DNA of 64,000 nt from Ophiosphaerella korrae (GCA_028456385.1 JALNQF010000059.1:124001-188000); one strand, 5' to 3'; numbered from the stretch's first letter, positions 1 to 10,978 are shown. Notes: a model not told the origin generated them from the sequence alone. Numbers and translations are program-made.

Positions 1-155
1 GATTTCCGAGGTCTACAAAAGTGGGACAATAGGAAAGCCGGACCGCCAAAGTCTGGATGCTCTCAAAAGCTTGGCGCAGGGTAGGCTTTGTTCGCATCGC
101 CAAACCACACAACTTGAATGTTGGTACAGCTAGGTATTTCCCGTTTCGGATATGA
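1..155 (+). CDS. 3' end of an unidentified gene
   Basis: A frame open from base 2 reads in from the left edge and looks coding (it includes SEVYKSGTIGKPDRQSLDAL). A GTAGGC donor at 81 and a TACAG acceptor ending at 129 give a 49-nt intron. Splicing there leads to a short tail ending ARYFPFRI and a TGA at 153-155; without splicing the frame stops at 131-133. I do not recognise the family. It could also be chance coding-like sequence. Confidence 0.3.
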
Positions 156-356
156 ATAGAAAGCATGAAAGCACAGCTTTGGCGTTTTTAAGCGTGCTCC
201 TACATCTTCATTTTCAATCGTTTGAGAGTTTAGCAAACGCCTGCATATATGCACAACAAAATTTCACTCTTGAGTATCACGCACAACTAGCAGGACTACT
301 CAAATTAGTGCCTCATAACTTCTTCATCCTTGTTGTTGCACGGCAACTAGAACACG

Positions 357-1232
357 ATGCCATTTGATTACGCAAAGATTAATAGTGGAAGTGACGAGCA
401 CATCGAAACGGTTCTTAAATTTGAGCAAACTCACGATGATAGCAGCCGCGGGCTGAAAAAGGCGAGACTCAGCGACTAAGTTAGATTACTTCGTTGGCCA
501 ATAGCCTTTTTCCTTCTGTTTGTAGTCCTCGCATGCGAAGTATCGATATTGCAGAAGCAGCCAAGATCACTAACGATCGGAGGAGAGCTTAATAACCTTG
601 TCCCTCATTGTATGTTTCCAAAGTCTTGGAAGTGAGTCGTACTGAAAAGAGCCTTTGAATAGTTGCGAGTGAGCAGAAGACCTTCCATGCCGATTCGCGA
701 TACGCTTCTGATCACAAGACGGAAATATCAATCAACGCAACAAAAATTCATTGGTATAACCTTATACCCCGTAAGTCGATCCAACCGCGCCTGCTATCGA
801 CATTAACGTCTGACATCCACAGGCGGTGAGGGCTTCTTGAACGTTCCACACCACAAGTCTTACCTCCTCCCACCACCAATGCACTTCAAAGAATTTCCTG
901 GAAAGGAAGTCTACAGTATCGCGCTATACCATGAGTTGCACTGCCTCATGCATATTTCCTTCTTCATGGACAAGCTTATCTTGAAGATCCGCAACAAAGA
1001 CTTCACTATGAGTGAGGGAGAAATTGGGCATAATGACCACTGCTTTAACTATTTGCGCAATGCAATTATGTGCTGCGGTGATACAACATTGGAAGGCCAA
1101 AGCCAAGCTAAAATGTTTGAGCGTGTGGCTGGCACAGATGGCACCGGTGCGATGCACATTTGCCGTAACTTCGATGAAATCTCTGCATGGGCACAGCAAC
1201 GAAATATCACCGATGGGAAGGAGACCTTATAG
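357..1232 (+). pseudogene. UstYa-family (DUF3328) protein, broken by one in-frame stop
   Basis: UstYa-family proteins are membrane-tethered oxidases or cyclases, many of them in ribosomally made cyclic-peptide (ustiloxin/phomopsin-type) and other secondary-metabolite clusters. The three-exon model is 357-609, 663-770 and 823-1232, with introns GTATGT...TAG (610-662) and GTAAGT...CAG (771-822); the joined frame is 257 codons including the stop. Exon 1 has a hydrophilic cytosolic start, then a transmembrane stretch (WPIAFFLLFVVLAC). Exon 3 carries both family motifs: YHELHCLMH, and HNDHC followed by NYLRNAIMCCGDTTLE. Codon 41 (477-479) is TAA, directly before the transmembrane segment; everything else is intact. 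No ATG follows it in exon 1 that would keep the membrane segment. Skipping the stop by splicing would need a poor GTGACG donor and an AAG acceptor. No peptide precursor gene or other cluster enzyme was recognised nearby. Family assignment is strong; loss of function is inferred and a sequencing error is possible. Confidence 0.75.
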
Positions 1233-2670
1233 GAAGAAAAGGATATGAAATTGTACTCAGGATCTGAATCTATGGTATGCCTCGGATAGGGTTGTTTATA
1301 CTCCAATTTACACCGCTTCATGTGCGTCGCACCACCTTGTTTTGAGAATGTTGTGGCTATAGCGTATATATAATCTCCCAGGCCATTTAATCAACGTTGG
1401 TTGATTATTGCTGCTTTTTTAGGGTTGTTTAGCGCAGTGGTATAGAATTGCGAACTTACAATTGCAATCATTCCCTTTGCAAAGTACGTGACTTGCTTGT
1501 CCAAATCACACCGGTTTTCACTTTATGATTCTCTTTAGCATTGCTACTATTCTGAACGTAACTCATTCAATGCTAAATCATGAGCAAGAAGTATAGCAGC
1601 CTTCAAAGAAGCATAGAACATACATCTGGTATAGTGAATGGGACGCCATCCTAATCACAATTTGTCTAAACATCGGGTTGGTGACATCTGTAATATAACT
1701 CCAAACGCCCCGGAATAAAGGATGGAGGCTAGAAAGGCCTGAACAGGGCAATCCCGATCACAGCCTGGGATGTGAGCTCGCGATATACTACTCAAGTGGA
1801 TTGGACTGCTGGTCTAGTAACCAGTAACAATCTTACGATGTCTCTTTATGGCACTATCAGCGAATATCACACATCCCATGGGTCACTATTTTGATCAGTT
1901 CTGTCGATATATGAACGGTCACCTACATGGTGGGCCTGTGTTATATTACTGGGAACAAGCAGCCCACCCACAATCATGACTGACTTGAGACACAGATGCA
2001 CAATTAATTTTTTTGAAGATAAAGACAAGTTTGTCCCAATCGGGCACTACGTGCCACTGGTCATAGCGCACTCAGGTATCGCCTATGATCAAATAAATAA
2101 GTGTCAATGGGCCTTCAGAGACTAGAGACACTCCCTAGGTAACTTTGAGAAACTATATCGTCCCGATCATAGCATGCCCATGCGCTCACCAACATCGCGC
2201 GGGCTTCAACTCTAGGTTGCAGAACTCTGAGCTCCCAAGGTTCTATGACTTTCCAAACCAACATTGCCAAGTACTTACTGGCGGTGCTATTCTTAATTGG
2301 ATGACGAAAGAGGAAATGCTATCCAGCCTCGTATCTTTTCAAAAAAAGCCGGAATTAAGCGTATGTATATCTGGTTGCCTCCTACCAATCACCTTATAAT
2401 ATTGTGAAGAGCAATAGAAATTATAGGATGGCAATGCTAGATCCACTTAATATCATTATTGAACGAATACATGACAAGTTGGTGTTTTGTTGCCGAGAGC
2501 ATGCATGCCTTGATCATGTATTTCCGAGTGAGTCAGTTGATAACATGACGCTTATCGACGGCAGATAGCTACCTTATAAACAGCGGTATCGGACAAAATG
2601 TCAAATATGTAGATCTTACATTCTAGTGTCACCACAACTAGAATATTTTAATAAAGTCATCTATTACGCA
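1233..2670. other. Intergenic, no gene recognised
   Basis: About 1.4 kb of moderately AT-rich sequence. The longest frame (2145-2399) has no recognisable domain and no support from splice sites. I see no RNA gene or repeat here. Confidence 0.5.
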
Positions 2671-3516
2671 ATGACCTCAAGGATACGTATCTGCATGCTC
2701 AATGCAGATGTTCCTGTCCCTACTGTTTTCGCCCGAAGGGATACCACGTATGGCCGCATCTTCCACAAACTCCTCGCTACAGTTTCCTCAACTATTGAAA
2801 TACAATCCTCGGATTTCGATGTTATGCATGATGAATATCCCGAGTCACTAGATTCGTTCGACTCCATAATTGTCAGCGGCTCGGCGAGTTCGGCGTATGA
2901 TGATTTGCCATGGATTCGCAAGTTGGATGACTATATCCGCCATGTATACGACCACCACCCGCGCATCAAGATCTTTGGAAGTTGTTTTGGCCACCAATTA
3001 GCATGCCAAAGCTTGTTGAAAGATTATGGCGCTAGAGTTGAGGCAGATCCGAAGGGGTGGGAAATCGGCGTCAAGGAAATCACTTTACACCAAAGGTTCC
3101 TTCGGACATTTGAGAAGAACTCTGAGGGCAGCTCTTATTATAACGACATTGGCGAGAAAATACGGCTTCAATTTGTGCACCACGACCATGTCGTCATTCC
3201 GTCACCCGAATCTCTTCCGGTGTCGTGGATAATCCTGGGCAGGACAGAGCACTGCGCAGTCCAGGGATTATATGAACCTGGGCGAGTTTTGACACTACAA
3301 GGCCACTTTGAATTTGATAGCTTTATAAATGGCGAGTGCATTAAATATTTCTTTGCAACATCTTGGGAAGCGGAAAGGGTGCACGAAGCTCTTGAGGCAA
3401 CTGTTGCAGATGATGACTCTGGGGTGGCTGCTCAGATGATTCTTCAGTTCATGCTGGAAGAGGGTACGGATAGTGTGATGCGAGGAGGGTTGCTTACTCC
3501 CCCGATAGAAGTTTAA
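2671..3516 (+). CDS. Class I glutamine amidotransferase-like protein (GMP-synthase-type GATase domain)
   Basis: Stand-alone GATase-1 protein of about 281 aa. The nucleophile elbow is FGSCFGHQLA, with the catalytic Cys near residue 110. The later LQGHFEF segment carries the His of the triad with a nearby Glu, where LQGHPEF is the usual form. No synthetase domain follows, so this resembles the free-standing GATase-like proteins of fungi (such as yeast YLR126C), whose substrate is poorly defined, rather than GMP synthase. The ATG at 2671 begins MTSRIRICMLNADVPVP, a typical start for the fold; in-frame sequence upstream lacks an ATG. Single exon. Confidence 0.8.
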   Translation: MTSRIRICMLNADVPVPTVFARRDTTYGRIFHKLLATVSSTIEIQSSDFDVMHDEYPESLDSFDSIIVSGSASSAYDDLPWIRKLDDYIRHVYDHHPRIKIFGSCFGHQLACQSLLKDYGARVEADPKGWEIGVKEITLHQRFLRTFEKNSEGSSYYNDIGEKIRLQFVHHDHVVIPSPESLPVSWIILGRTEHCAVQGLYEPGRVLTLQGHFEFDSFINGECIKYFFATSWEAERVHEALEATVADDDSGVAAQMILQFMLEEGTDSVMRGGLLTPPIEV

Positions 3517-3796
3517 TAAGAGCCAGGGCTAGGACTTTACCAACCAATACATCGCAGGCCGCTAGGCTGATAATGTCCCCACTAGTAATGATACGACAAG
3601 GCGTAATTGTTTCCCGGGCCATATGCAAAACTTTACAAGAAGTTATTGCATTCCCTGAGCTCCTTTAGACAAACTGTTGCCGACTACAAGTAGCTATGCG
3701 CTCGAAGGAGGAAGGCCTAGCAACAGTAGTGTCTAAGCCGTTTGTTCACTTTGCAGTGCACTGAGTAAAGAACTTGAAAATGAAATGCTATTCCTC

Positions 3797-5460
3797 CTAT
3801 AAACCCCGTTCGCGGGAAAGAATATCCCACCCTACAAGTCGCCAAACCTCTTCCTTAAACCATTGTTCTACATTATCTTCAGCAATATTTGCCACACTAC
3901 GCAACGCTCCAACACGTATACTGGGAACTGGCTTGGTAAGGACATCGAGGAACTCGTCATCGAGTTTCGTCCCATACATGCAAGTGACGAGGGTTCGTTG
4001 TAAACGATCCTTTGCAATTGAGCTCAAGCGACCCTTCGGAGCTGAAGGTAGAGTTTTCATACTTAGAGTTCTACCGATTCGGGTCAAATTGGGTTTGGCG
4101 CTCTTCGTAGTATTGGTTCTTGGTGGATTCATATGATGTGGGGCGAGACCCATGGCCCTTTCAAGAATGAGCATCAAAGCTTTCACTTCAAAGCGAATGC
4201 TAACAGATTGAGTTTCTTGTCTTAGTCTGTCAGCTCCATCTAGTGTTTTGATTGTGGATGCAAGATTGCCCTCGGCACTTGCGCTCCGATGTCGACCGAA
4301 TGTGCAATAGTACAAATGTTTTCCAACACGATCAATGAGGTGAAAAGCGAACGCATCAAAGACCTTCTGGTGGGTAGCATTGGCTTTGTCCAGCAGACCA
4401 AACAATCCAATGAGAAAATGGGCTATCAATTGTGCCGGCATTGACTCCTTGACGGCCATTAGAGGCGATTTAGACTTTCCTTTTTTGGGCGAAAGAGGTG
4501 TCGATGAGGCCGTGTTAGCTGTTTCGCGAGTGCATGATTCGATGGCGAGGAGTGCTACCTTGAACATGTCGGCCAACTCACAGACGACGAGGCCTGGCAG
4601 TCGATCGTCGACACATAATTCTGACATTTTGCTAATGCCGACAAGTACCGACATGAAGGCTCGCGCACATACTGTCAAAGCTCGAGCAAAGTCAGATTTG
4701 TCTTCCCCCAAGGCCTGTGCTCTTGAGGTAGATTTTCCCTGCTGTGAGAGGTGTTCACAATTACGAGCAAGACAACGGATAACGGTGGCCAGCGCAGATG
4801 AGGAACTTGTGAGGTGTTGGCAGAGCTTCTCTGGGTCTGGTTTGGCCTGTCTGCAAATTGTATGTGTATCGTACAAAGCTTCGATGAGGGCTGCACCATC
4901 TAGTGAGGCATTAATCGGGTTTGCTACAGTGTAGTCGGTATTCGAGCGACTTGCCATCACCTAACCCTTCTAGGAAACCATAGTCGTTCTCAATTCCTTC
5001 CTGCGTTTGGGCAACTGATGGTGGGATTGACAGGCGGGATGCTTCTTTTGATCGCCTGGGGGCTCGTTTTGTGGATGCGCACGCCTTACGCTCGCTTGGG
5101 GCATTGCTGGTTCTTTGCGACAAGGCTTGGTTCGACCTATCCAGTCTTACGTTGATACTGCGCAGACGATGACATTCGTCCTGAGTCTGCTGGCACCGAT
5201 TTTGCCAATAGGCAACGAGGTCAAGGTAGTGGCCAAGATCTTCAGCACCACCAGCCGGTCGCCCTGGCTTTAAACAGTTTCGTAGTTGCAGCACGTAATC
5301 TGATGCTATCAGCTGAGCTATACACTCAGAGAGCGAAGCCACAAGACTCACCACGAATGGTGACATCGCGAGGCTTGGACCGGACAATGACAAAGGCGAG
5401 GGCAATTTGCGAGCACGACGGGACCATGGATAGAGCTAAGTGAGTTGCACTTGACGCCAT
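3797..5460 (-). CDS. Conserved-looking hypothetical protein, three exons
   Basis: I do not recognise the family. Exon 1 is 5352-5460, starting at an ATG (MASSATHLALSM). A 46-nt GTGAGT...GATAG intron (5306-5351) follows, and exon 2 runs down to 4961. The second intron starts with GTGATG at 4960. Its acceptor is ambiguous: TAG before 4899 gives a 61-nt intron, TAG before 4923 gives 37 nt, and both keep frame. The larger size is more usual. The product is about 518-526 aa, mostly helical. It has a short basic Ser/Lys/Arg-rich linker after exon 2's helix (KRAPRRSKEASRL), and no membrane segment or catalytic motif that I can see. Its 5' end faces the 3' end of the mL38 gene. Confidence 0.6.
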
Positions 5461-5690
5461 TGGGGATTGTTTGAAGAAAGGCGAGAGGACGTTTAGTCAA
5501 AGGAAGTGCAGGTGAAGAGTTGTGGTTGGCCGCATGAAGTTAGACGGCTGAGGGAAGGAAGGAGCGAGAGAGCATTGCAAAATCATGTCGGCCTGTCCAC
5601 GAGCAGCAATCTGCGTGTAGCACAAATCTCAACATTGACTGCTAAGAGTGACATATTGAACAATATCATACACTTAAATGGGTACACATC

Positions 5691-7045
5691 TCAACGCATG
5701 CGCTCGGTCCGCCGCTTGTAGGGCAGTGGCTCCACCCTCCTCCGTTTGAGCTCAATACGAATTTGATCCTGTAGTCCGGCTCGTTCCATGACGCCTGCCA
5801 TGCTGTCGTCCCACTGGCATCGGAACAACGTCGCCGTTATGGGGGTTAGTTTTTGCTTATCGACAAAGCTTCGCAGACTAAACTTGTCGCGCTTCGTGCT
5901 GCTGAGCTTGACCACGTCCAGTGGCTTCGCTTCATGTTGCTCTAGAATGACGATAGCGAGACGGTGGTATGGAGCTCCTTTGTGCGCCCAGGGTGCAAGC
6001 CAAGGCAGCGCAATCTTCTTTGCAGACGCATCTGCACACTTGTTGTCTTCCTGTGCAATGCGTTGCAGAGGAATGGAGGTCTGGGTGGGAGAAATGAGGA
6101 TGTTGGATGCGATGAGATGGCAACGGGAAGTAAAGCTGTCCGTCTCCAAAACTGGGACATCAGCATCCACCACCGCGACTGTAATAAGTCTCTCCCCAGG
6201 CGTGAAGGTCTGAACATTGAGCCGTGGCATCTTTTCGCTGATGGCTGAGTCGACAAACTCGCCAGGGGCTACTGGCTTGCGTCCGAAACCGAGGTCGATA
6301 TCTGCTACAATGTGGAGTTTAGGGAGAAGGTCAGGAACAACGCTCATTTGGGTGAGACGCTGTTCAAGAACAAGGCGTTTGTACTCTCGCCACTTCTTAT
6401 CGGCCAGATGTCGATATATGGGCTTGTTCATATCGCCTGTCCTTCAGTCAGCCCAATCAGGACGCGAGCAGCCGAGAGCATACCTTGGCCATCCTCGAAC
6501 CTCTTCTTCACCATGGGGTCATTGATGTCGGCCTCGATGACCAACTGGTCTAGGTGAGTGCGCATGCTTTTCAACCGCGCTTCCCTGGCTGGCGAGGGCT
6601 CTTGCTGGGTGAGCTTCTGGATCCTCAGCTGCTGTGTCTCAATCTTCTGGATCTTTTCCTGCCTGTCTTCCAGGAGAAACTTTCTGGCTTCCTGGAAGCA
6701 TTGGTAGGGAAGCTGTTCAAAGGGGATTTCGGTGGCCTTTTGCAGGGCAGAGCGGCGGAGAGCAGCCCGACGCCGACGGGAGCCAACAGGCTGCACATGG
6801 TCTCTTCGAAGCAGCCGACGCTCCTGCTTCTTGTTTTCTACGGTCTGGGGATCCAGGCGGCCCCATTTCTGCATGAAGTCTGGCACCGGCTGGGGAATGG
6901 GCACGGGAACAGGTGTGGTGGTGGCGGCCGTGGCCAGCGAGGAGAAAAAGCGGCGAGAGCCATTGGCAGCGGGCAGCGGGCGCAGACACCGCAGACAGGC
7001 GCTGAGTTGCCGCAGCGGCGGCGTCACGGTCGCGGTCGCGGTCAT
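5691..7045 (-). CDS. MRPL35: Mitochondrial large-subunit ribosomal protein mL38 (yeast MRPL35), PEBP-like
   Basis: Component of the mitochondrial 54S subunit. Exon 1 (6484-7045) gives an Arg-rich presequence (SACLRCLRPLPAANGSRRFF) and the helical N-terminal region. A 47-nt GTATGC...ACAG intron (6437-6483) is followed by exon 2 (5691-6436) with the conserved PIYRHLADKKWREYKR. The C-terminal half is a phosphatidylethanolamine-binding-protein fold (e.g. VAVVDADVP). The joined frame is 435 aa, a normal length for fungal mL38. The start ATG at 7045 gives the presequence directly. It is transcribed away from the uL4m gene across a 156-bp gap. Confidence 0.9.
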
Positions 7046-7201
7046 GGCACTTGCACGGCTTGTTGGCGTGGATGGAGGAGGGCTGATGGAAAATGTCGAG
7101 GTGTTGCGGTCCGTGCGCACAGTGCTGGACGTTGGTGCAAACCTCCGAGACAAAGTCCGCGATTTTGATTTTGGCTCGGTTCCGACTGCCCAACGCCGGA
7201 C
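7046..7201. promoter_or_regulatory. Shared intergenic region between divergent mL38 and uL4m genes
   Basis: Only 156 bp separate the start codons of two mitochondrial large-subunit ribosomal protein genes on opposite strands, so their core promoters must overlap or abut. I see no clear TATA box. This is inferred from layout, not from a recognised site. Confidence 0.5.
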
Positions 7202-8752
7202 ATGGCTTCCACCAGGATGTCGGCGCCCATACGGGGCGTCGCCCACCAGCTGAGCAGATCCAGGATCACGCCCTTTGAGGAGCAGACGGTGGTCGCAACC
7301 ATGCACCGCTTCCCCTCGCTCGAACCCCTCCGCTTCGAAACCTATCCCGCAAACCACCTCAACCTGCCCACCCGCAGGGACATTCTCCACCGGGCCGTCG
7401 TGTACGAGGGAGACCGGACGCGCCTGGGCACGGCGTCGACCAAGAACCGCTATGAAGTCCGCGGCTCGGCGCAAAAGATCCGACCGCAGAAGGGCTCGGG
7501 CAGGGCGCGTCTGGGCGACAAAAACTCACCCATGCTGAGAGGCGGCGGTGTTGCGTTTGGGCCCCGGCCGCGCGACTTTGCCACGGGCCTGCAGAAGAAG
7601 GTCTACGACCTGGCCTGGCGGACCGCCCTCTCCTACCGCTTCCGCAAGGGCGAGCTGATCATTGTGGATAATGCCATGGAGCTCGAGAGCCCCTCCACCA
7701 GGCTGCTCGACGACATCTTCGCCCACCACAAGAAGCTGCTCGGCAAGGGCCGCAGTCTGCTCGTCACCCTGGAAGAGCGTCCGCTGTTGGAGGAGGCACT
7801 GGGCCGGATGGAGCGCGGCGAGCAGACGCTCACATGGGAGGAGGTCGACGTCAAAAACCTGCTCGAGCTGTCCCGCGTAATCATTGAGCGTGATGCCCTC
7901 CACAATATTCTCCTCTCTCACCAGGAAGACGTTACCCACAAGGCCTTGCCCCCGTGGCATAAAGACCTCGTCCGCGCCTCCCCGCCCACAGAGCTCAACA
8001 AGGTCGTTGGATGGGCTGAGTTCCGCGACCTGCAACTGACTCCACGCAAGGAGCAAGATGCGATGCGCCCCGCGGCCTATGAGAACGTAGCACTTAAACA
8101 ATATCATCTTGCTGCTTCCCTTTCCAAGAGCACACAACGCAGCGACCTGACCATCTCGGCCTACAACCTCCTCGCCGAAGCCAAAGAACTGCAATTCGCC
8201 CAGCTTACCGGCATGTCATTTGCCGATTATGCCCAGTTTGCGCCCGAAGACGCGGCCGAGCAATACCCCCGCATCCTGGCCCTCAAGTACCAGCACGAAG
8301 TCAAACTCGACGCTGCCACTCAAGCCAGCGAGACATCGCGATTCCAGGGCGATATACTCGAGCTGGAGGCTCGCGCACTGGAAATCCAACAATTCGAATT
8401 ACAACACGACGCCGCGCTGCTCGCTGCACAAGTCCACGAACATTTTGCCGAAGCCCAGCGGCTGTCTGGCAACGAAGAGGTTGCAGACAACCTCCGGGAC
8501 TTGGCGGGCGGGGAGCGTATGATGATGGAGGAATGGGCGACTCAGCTACTGGAACATCGTCTGGCACTGGCCACACAACAGGTACGTGTAGAGGCCGCAA
8601 GGGGCGACGCAGCAGCACAGAGGAAGGCCCAGACGGACGTGGATGCGCTCAGTGGCCAGATGGCGGCTAGGCAAGCCTCGCAAGACGCCTCGCAAGAGGC
8701 TGTGAATGAAGAAGTCGACGTCGAGGCGCTGGAGAAGAAACAGAAAAAGTAG
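7202..8752 (+). CDS. YML6: Mitochondrial large-subunit ribosomal protein uL4m with long C-terminal extension
   Basis: Ribosomal protein L4 family: RRDILHRAVVYEG, the basic loop with KIRPQKGSGRARLGDKNSP and GGGVAFGPRPRDF, then KGELIIVDNAMELESPSTR. The L4 core covers about residues 45-290 of 516. The last 200 or so residues are Glu/Gln/Ala-rich helix, beyond bacterial L4. The N-terminus is basic and hydroxylated, as expected of a mitochondrial presequence. Single exon; the ATG at 7202 is the first in frame. The extension could be a mitoribosome-specific addition or a lineage-specific one; I cannot compare homologues here. Confidence 0.88.
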   Translation: MASTRMSAPIRGVAHQLSRSRITPFEEQTVVATMHRFPSLEPLRFETYPANHLNLPTRRDILHRAVVYEGDRTRLGTASTKNRYEVRGSAQKIRPQKGSGRARLGDKNSPMLRGGGVAFGPRPRDFATGLQKKVYDLAWRTALSYRFRKGELIIVDNAMELESPSTRLLDDIFAHHKKLLGKGRSLLVTLEERPLLEEALGRMERGEQTLTWEEVDVKNLLELSRVIIERDALHNILLSHQEDVTHKALPPWHKDLVRASPPTELNKVVGWAEFRDLQLTPRKEQDAMRPAAYENVALKQYHLAASLSKSTQRSDLTISAYNLLAEAKELQFAQLTGMSFADYAQFAPEDAAEQYPRILALKYQHEVKLDAATQASETSRFQGDILELEARALEIQQFELQHDAALLAAQVHEHFAEAQRLSGNEEVADNLRDLAGGERMMMEEWATQLLEHRLALATQQVRVEAARGDAAAQRKAQTDVDALSGQMAARQASQDASQEAVNEEVDVEALEKKQKK

Positions 8753-8764
8753 ATGAGCGCGTGG

Positions 8765-8791
8765 TTTTTTTTTTTTTTTTTTTTTTTTTTT
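8765..8791 (+). repeat. Poly-T tract (27 T)
   Basis: Uninterrupted run of 27 T starting 12 bases after the uL4m stop codon, so it lies in the 3' UTR of uL4m and downstream of the opposing CSN5 gene (A-tract on that strand). Length is likely variable between isolates. Confidence 0.9.
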
Positions 8792-8883
8792 GCACCCATG
8801 CTTCTATGTACAATACATCCGCCCCTTAACGCCTAGCTATGCTTGTAAAAGGTCTCAGTCCAGCCTCACTACCTTCGGTCCAC

Positions 8884-10012
8884 TCAACTCTTCATCTCCA
8901 CCTCCTGGCTCACCATATCATTCCTCTCCCTTTCGTCTTGGAGGTTGAAGACTTGATCTTTGACCTTGGCGGCCAGCAGGCCCATGTCCTCCTCTCGCGC
9001 AATCTTGCTGCCCGCAGCCCCTAGGCTAGCTAGCTGATCCTTGTCGACCCCGCCGCTTCCACTTTGTGACATGCTCTTGTAGCGCTTGTTACTTGTCATT
9101 TCTTGCAGTATCTTCCTGGCCAGATCGCTAATTTGCTTGGTTCCGTAATCGCGATTCGAAATCAAGGGCGACGAGGACAGCGTTTGCACCCAGTACTTGT
9201 TCCACAAGGCCTCGAGGATATTCGCATCCAGCGAAGACTTGTAGTGTGACACTTGGAGGGGGTAGTAGTGTGCGGCATGTGCACCAAAGTCCTCAATCTT
9301 GCCAAGGGGAATGGTCTGGAAACCGTCGCTGTCGACACCGCCTTGCCCGCCGGGCTTTGCAGCGCTTGAAGACGACTTCTCCTTCTCTTCCATGTACTGC
9401 TGTGGAAAGGTGCGGAAGGCGCCAATTTCCACCTTACCGGCTGACACGGTGCGGTCTGGGTCAATGACGATGGCGCAGAAGGGATCCTGGAACTGCTGCT
9501 GCGTCTTTTGCGTGTTGACGTCAATGCCTGACAACCAGCAGCCGTAGCCTGGATGGGAGTGGTACCATCCTACAGCATTGTCGCACTGGCCCTGTTCACG
9601 CGCCCGCTGTAGGAATTCGACCATGTACTCGTTTGCCTCGTCCTGGGCATTTACTCGCGTCTCAGTACCCTCTACAGGCAGCCTGAATGCGTCGGTGACA
9701 ACAAACGTGTGCGCCTCGATCTTGCCCAGCATGAGACCCATGACTTCGAGCGAGCCGCCGGAGCGGGCGTGCATGACCATCTTGAGAAGGGCAACGGCGG
9801 AGATGCGGACAGAGGTGAAGTAGTGGGGGTCGGTGCGCCATGGGCGGGCATCGTTGATGGACTTCTGGGCAGAGGCCGAGTAGGAGTAGAGGGCGTCTTT
9901 GGTGGTGTCAACGAGCTTGACCGCGTTCTCGAGCTCTGCGGCGTGGATTAGCAGATGGCAGTATACAGTGGTCTACCATGGCCATACCCCAGGTTTTCAG
10001 TGCCGCTGCCAT
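8884..10012 (-). CDS. csn5: COP9 signalosome subunit 5 (JAMM deneddylase)
   Basis: Catalytic subunit of the COP9 signalosome, which removes Nedd8/Rub1 from cullins; in fungi it controls development and secondary metabolism. Exon 1 is only 25 nt (9988-10012). A 52-nt GTATGG...GCAG intron (9936-9987, branch-like TGCTAAT) joins it to exon 2 (8884-9935). The splice recreates the family signature KTWELEN. The MPN+ domain has [11 protein letters not shown] (catalytic Glu) and the zinc motif [14 protein letters not shown] (His-x-His-x10-Asp). The product is 358 aa, a normal length. Tail to tail with uL4m. Very secure. Confidence 0.95.
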
Positions 10013-10178
10013 GGTGTGAGGTGCAAGGTGAGGGGTGCAAGCGAGGGGGCGGGCGGCATAGATCTGATGGTTGACCCCGCCAAGAGCTGCAGGCACCCAC
10101 CAGCCAACCGACATGACATTGGACTGCAAATAGCACGACGGGATAGATAGCGATAGTTGGAACACTGGCCTTCCACGG

Positions 10179-10783
10179 CTACTGATTCTCCCAGCCCATC
10201 CTGTCGTTCATCTTCTTCGCCTCCTCCTCCATCTTCTGCACCCATCGCCGCGTCAGCTCGTCATTCTCGCGCTTCAACTTGGCCTTGTCCTGCTCTGCCA
10301 TGTTGAGCTGCAGGGTCAGGGCCACCATTTCATCCTGTATGTCCTCCACAAACTTGCCTTTGCCTCTCAGCTCGTCGACCCGGTCCTTGCCCCGTCGCTC
10401 CAGACTCGCCTTGGCCTTCTCGAGCTGTTCTATGCGTAGCCGGTGCTGGGCGTCCACAGCCTGGAGGGCCGAAAGCTCGCTGTTGACCGTGTCGAGTTTG
10501 GCCTCTAGCTCGCTGCGGGTCCGTTGGGCCATAGCCAGCTCAGCGCGCATCTGCGCAAGCGATTGTGCTGAGGGTACATTGTCTACAGCACCTGTTGCTT
10601 CGCCTTGCGCCGTGCCTGCTGTCCGGTCGGCGAGCCTGGTATCTAGAGTCGATCAGACGCTAGCCATGCCCGTACGCGCTCCACACCCAAGTACTTACAT
10701 GCCCTGATGCACTCTGAATGCGCTTTTTCTCGCACGTCGCGCACTTCGATCGCGGACAGATAGTCACCAAGCGCATTACTCAT
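10179..10783 (-). CDS. atg16: Autophagy protein Atg16
   Basis: Atg16 dimerises through a coiled coil and recruits Atg12-Atg5 to make the E3-like enzyme for Atg8 lipidation. Exon 1 (10699-10783) encodes the Atg5-binding N-terminus (GDYLSAIEVRDVREKAH). A 56-nt GTAAGT...TCTAG intron (10643-10698) leads to exon 2 (10179-10642), with YTRLADRTAG and then a long heptad coiled coil from about residue 60 to the end. The product is 182 aa, as usual for the short fungal form without WD40 repeats. The start chosen is MSNALGDY; an in-frame ATG 42 nt upstream (10825) is possible. Divergent from mtIF3. Confidence 0.85.
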
Positions 10784-10978
10784 GGCGGAGGTGGAGCAGT
10801 GTAATGCCCCCATCATCGTCATCACATGATTACCAGCCGGCTTCCGCGGCGACCCTGGAACATGATTGGATGGGATGACACGAGCATCACTAGCTCCTCA
10901 CGTGTTCTGCGGAAAAGCTATCACTTTCGATCCAAGCCTGGCTCTCCTGCCCCCCATAGCCCAAACTACATGGGAGCC

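Noticed and set aside
391..480. Intron that would remove the UstYa stop codon
   Set aside because: Needs a GTGACG donor and an AAG acceptor with the branch-like CTAAG at the very end; signals are too poor.
4380..4934. 184-codon plus-strand frame
   Set aside because: Lies entirely antisense to the better-supported spliced gene at 3797-5460 and has no domain.
4924..4960. 37-nt second intron in the hypothetical gene
   Set aside because: Keeps frame but is shorter than every other intron here (45 nt or more); the 61-nt alternative is preferred, though not proven.
6428..7474. N-terminal extension of mL38 up to 7474
   Set aside because: Would run through the uL4m coding sequence; the ATG at 7045 gives a proper presequence.
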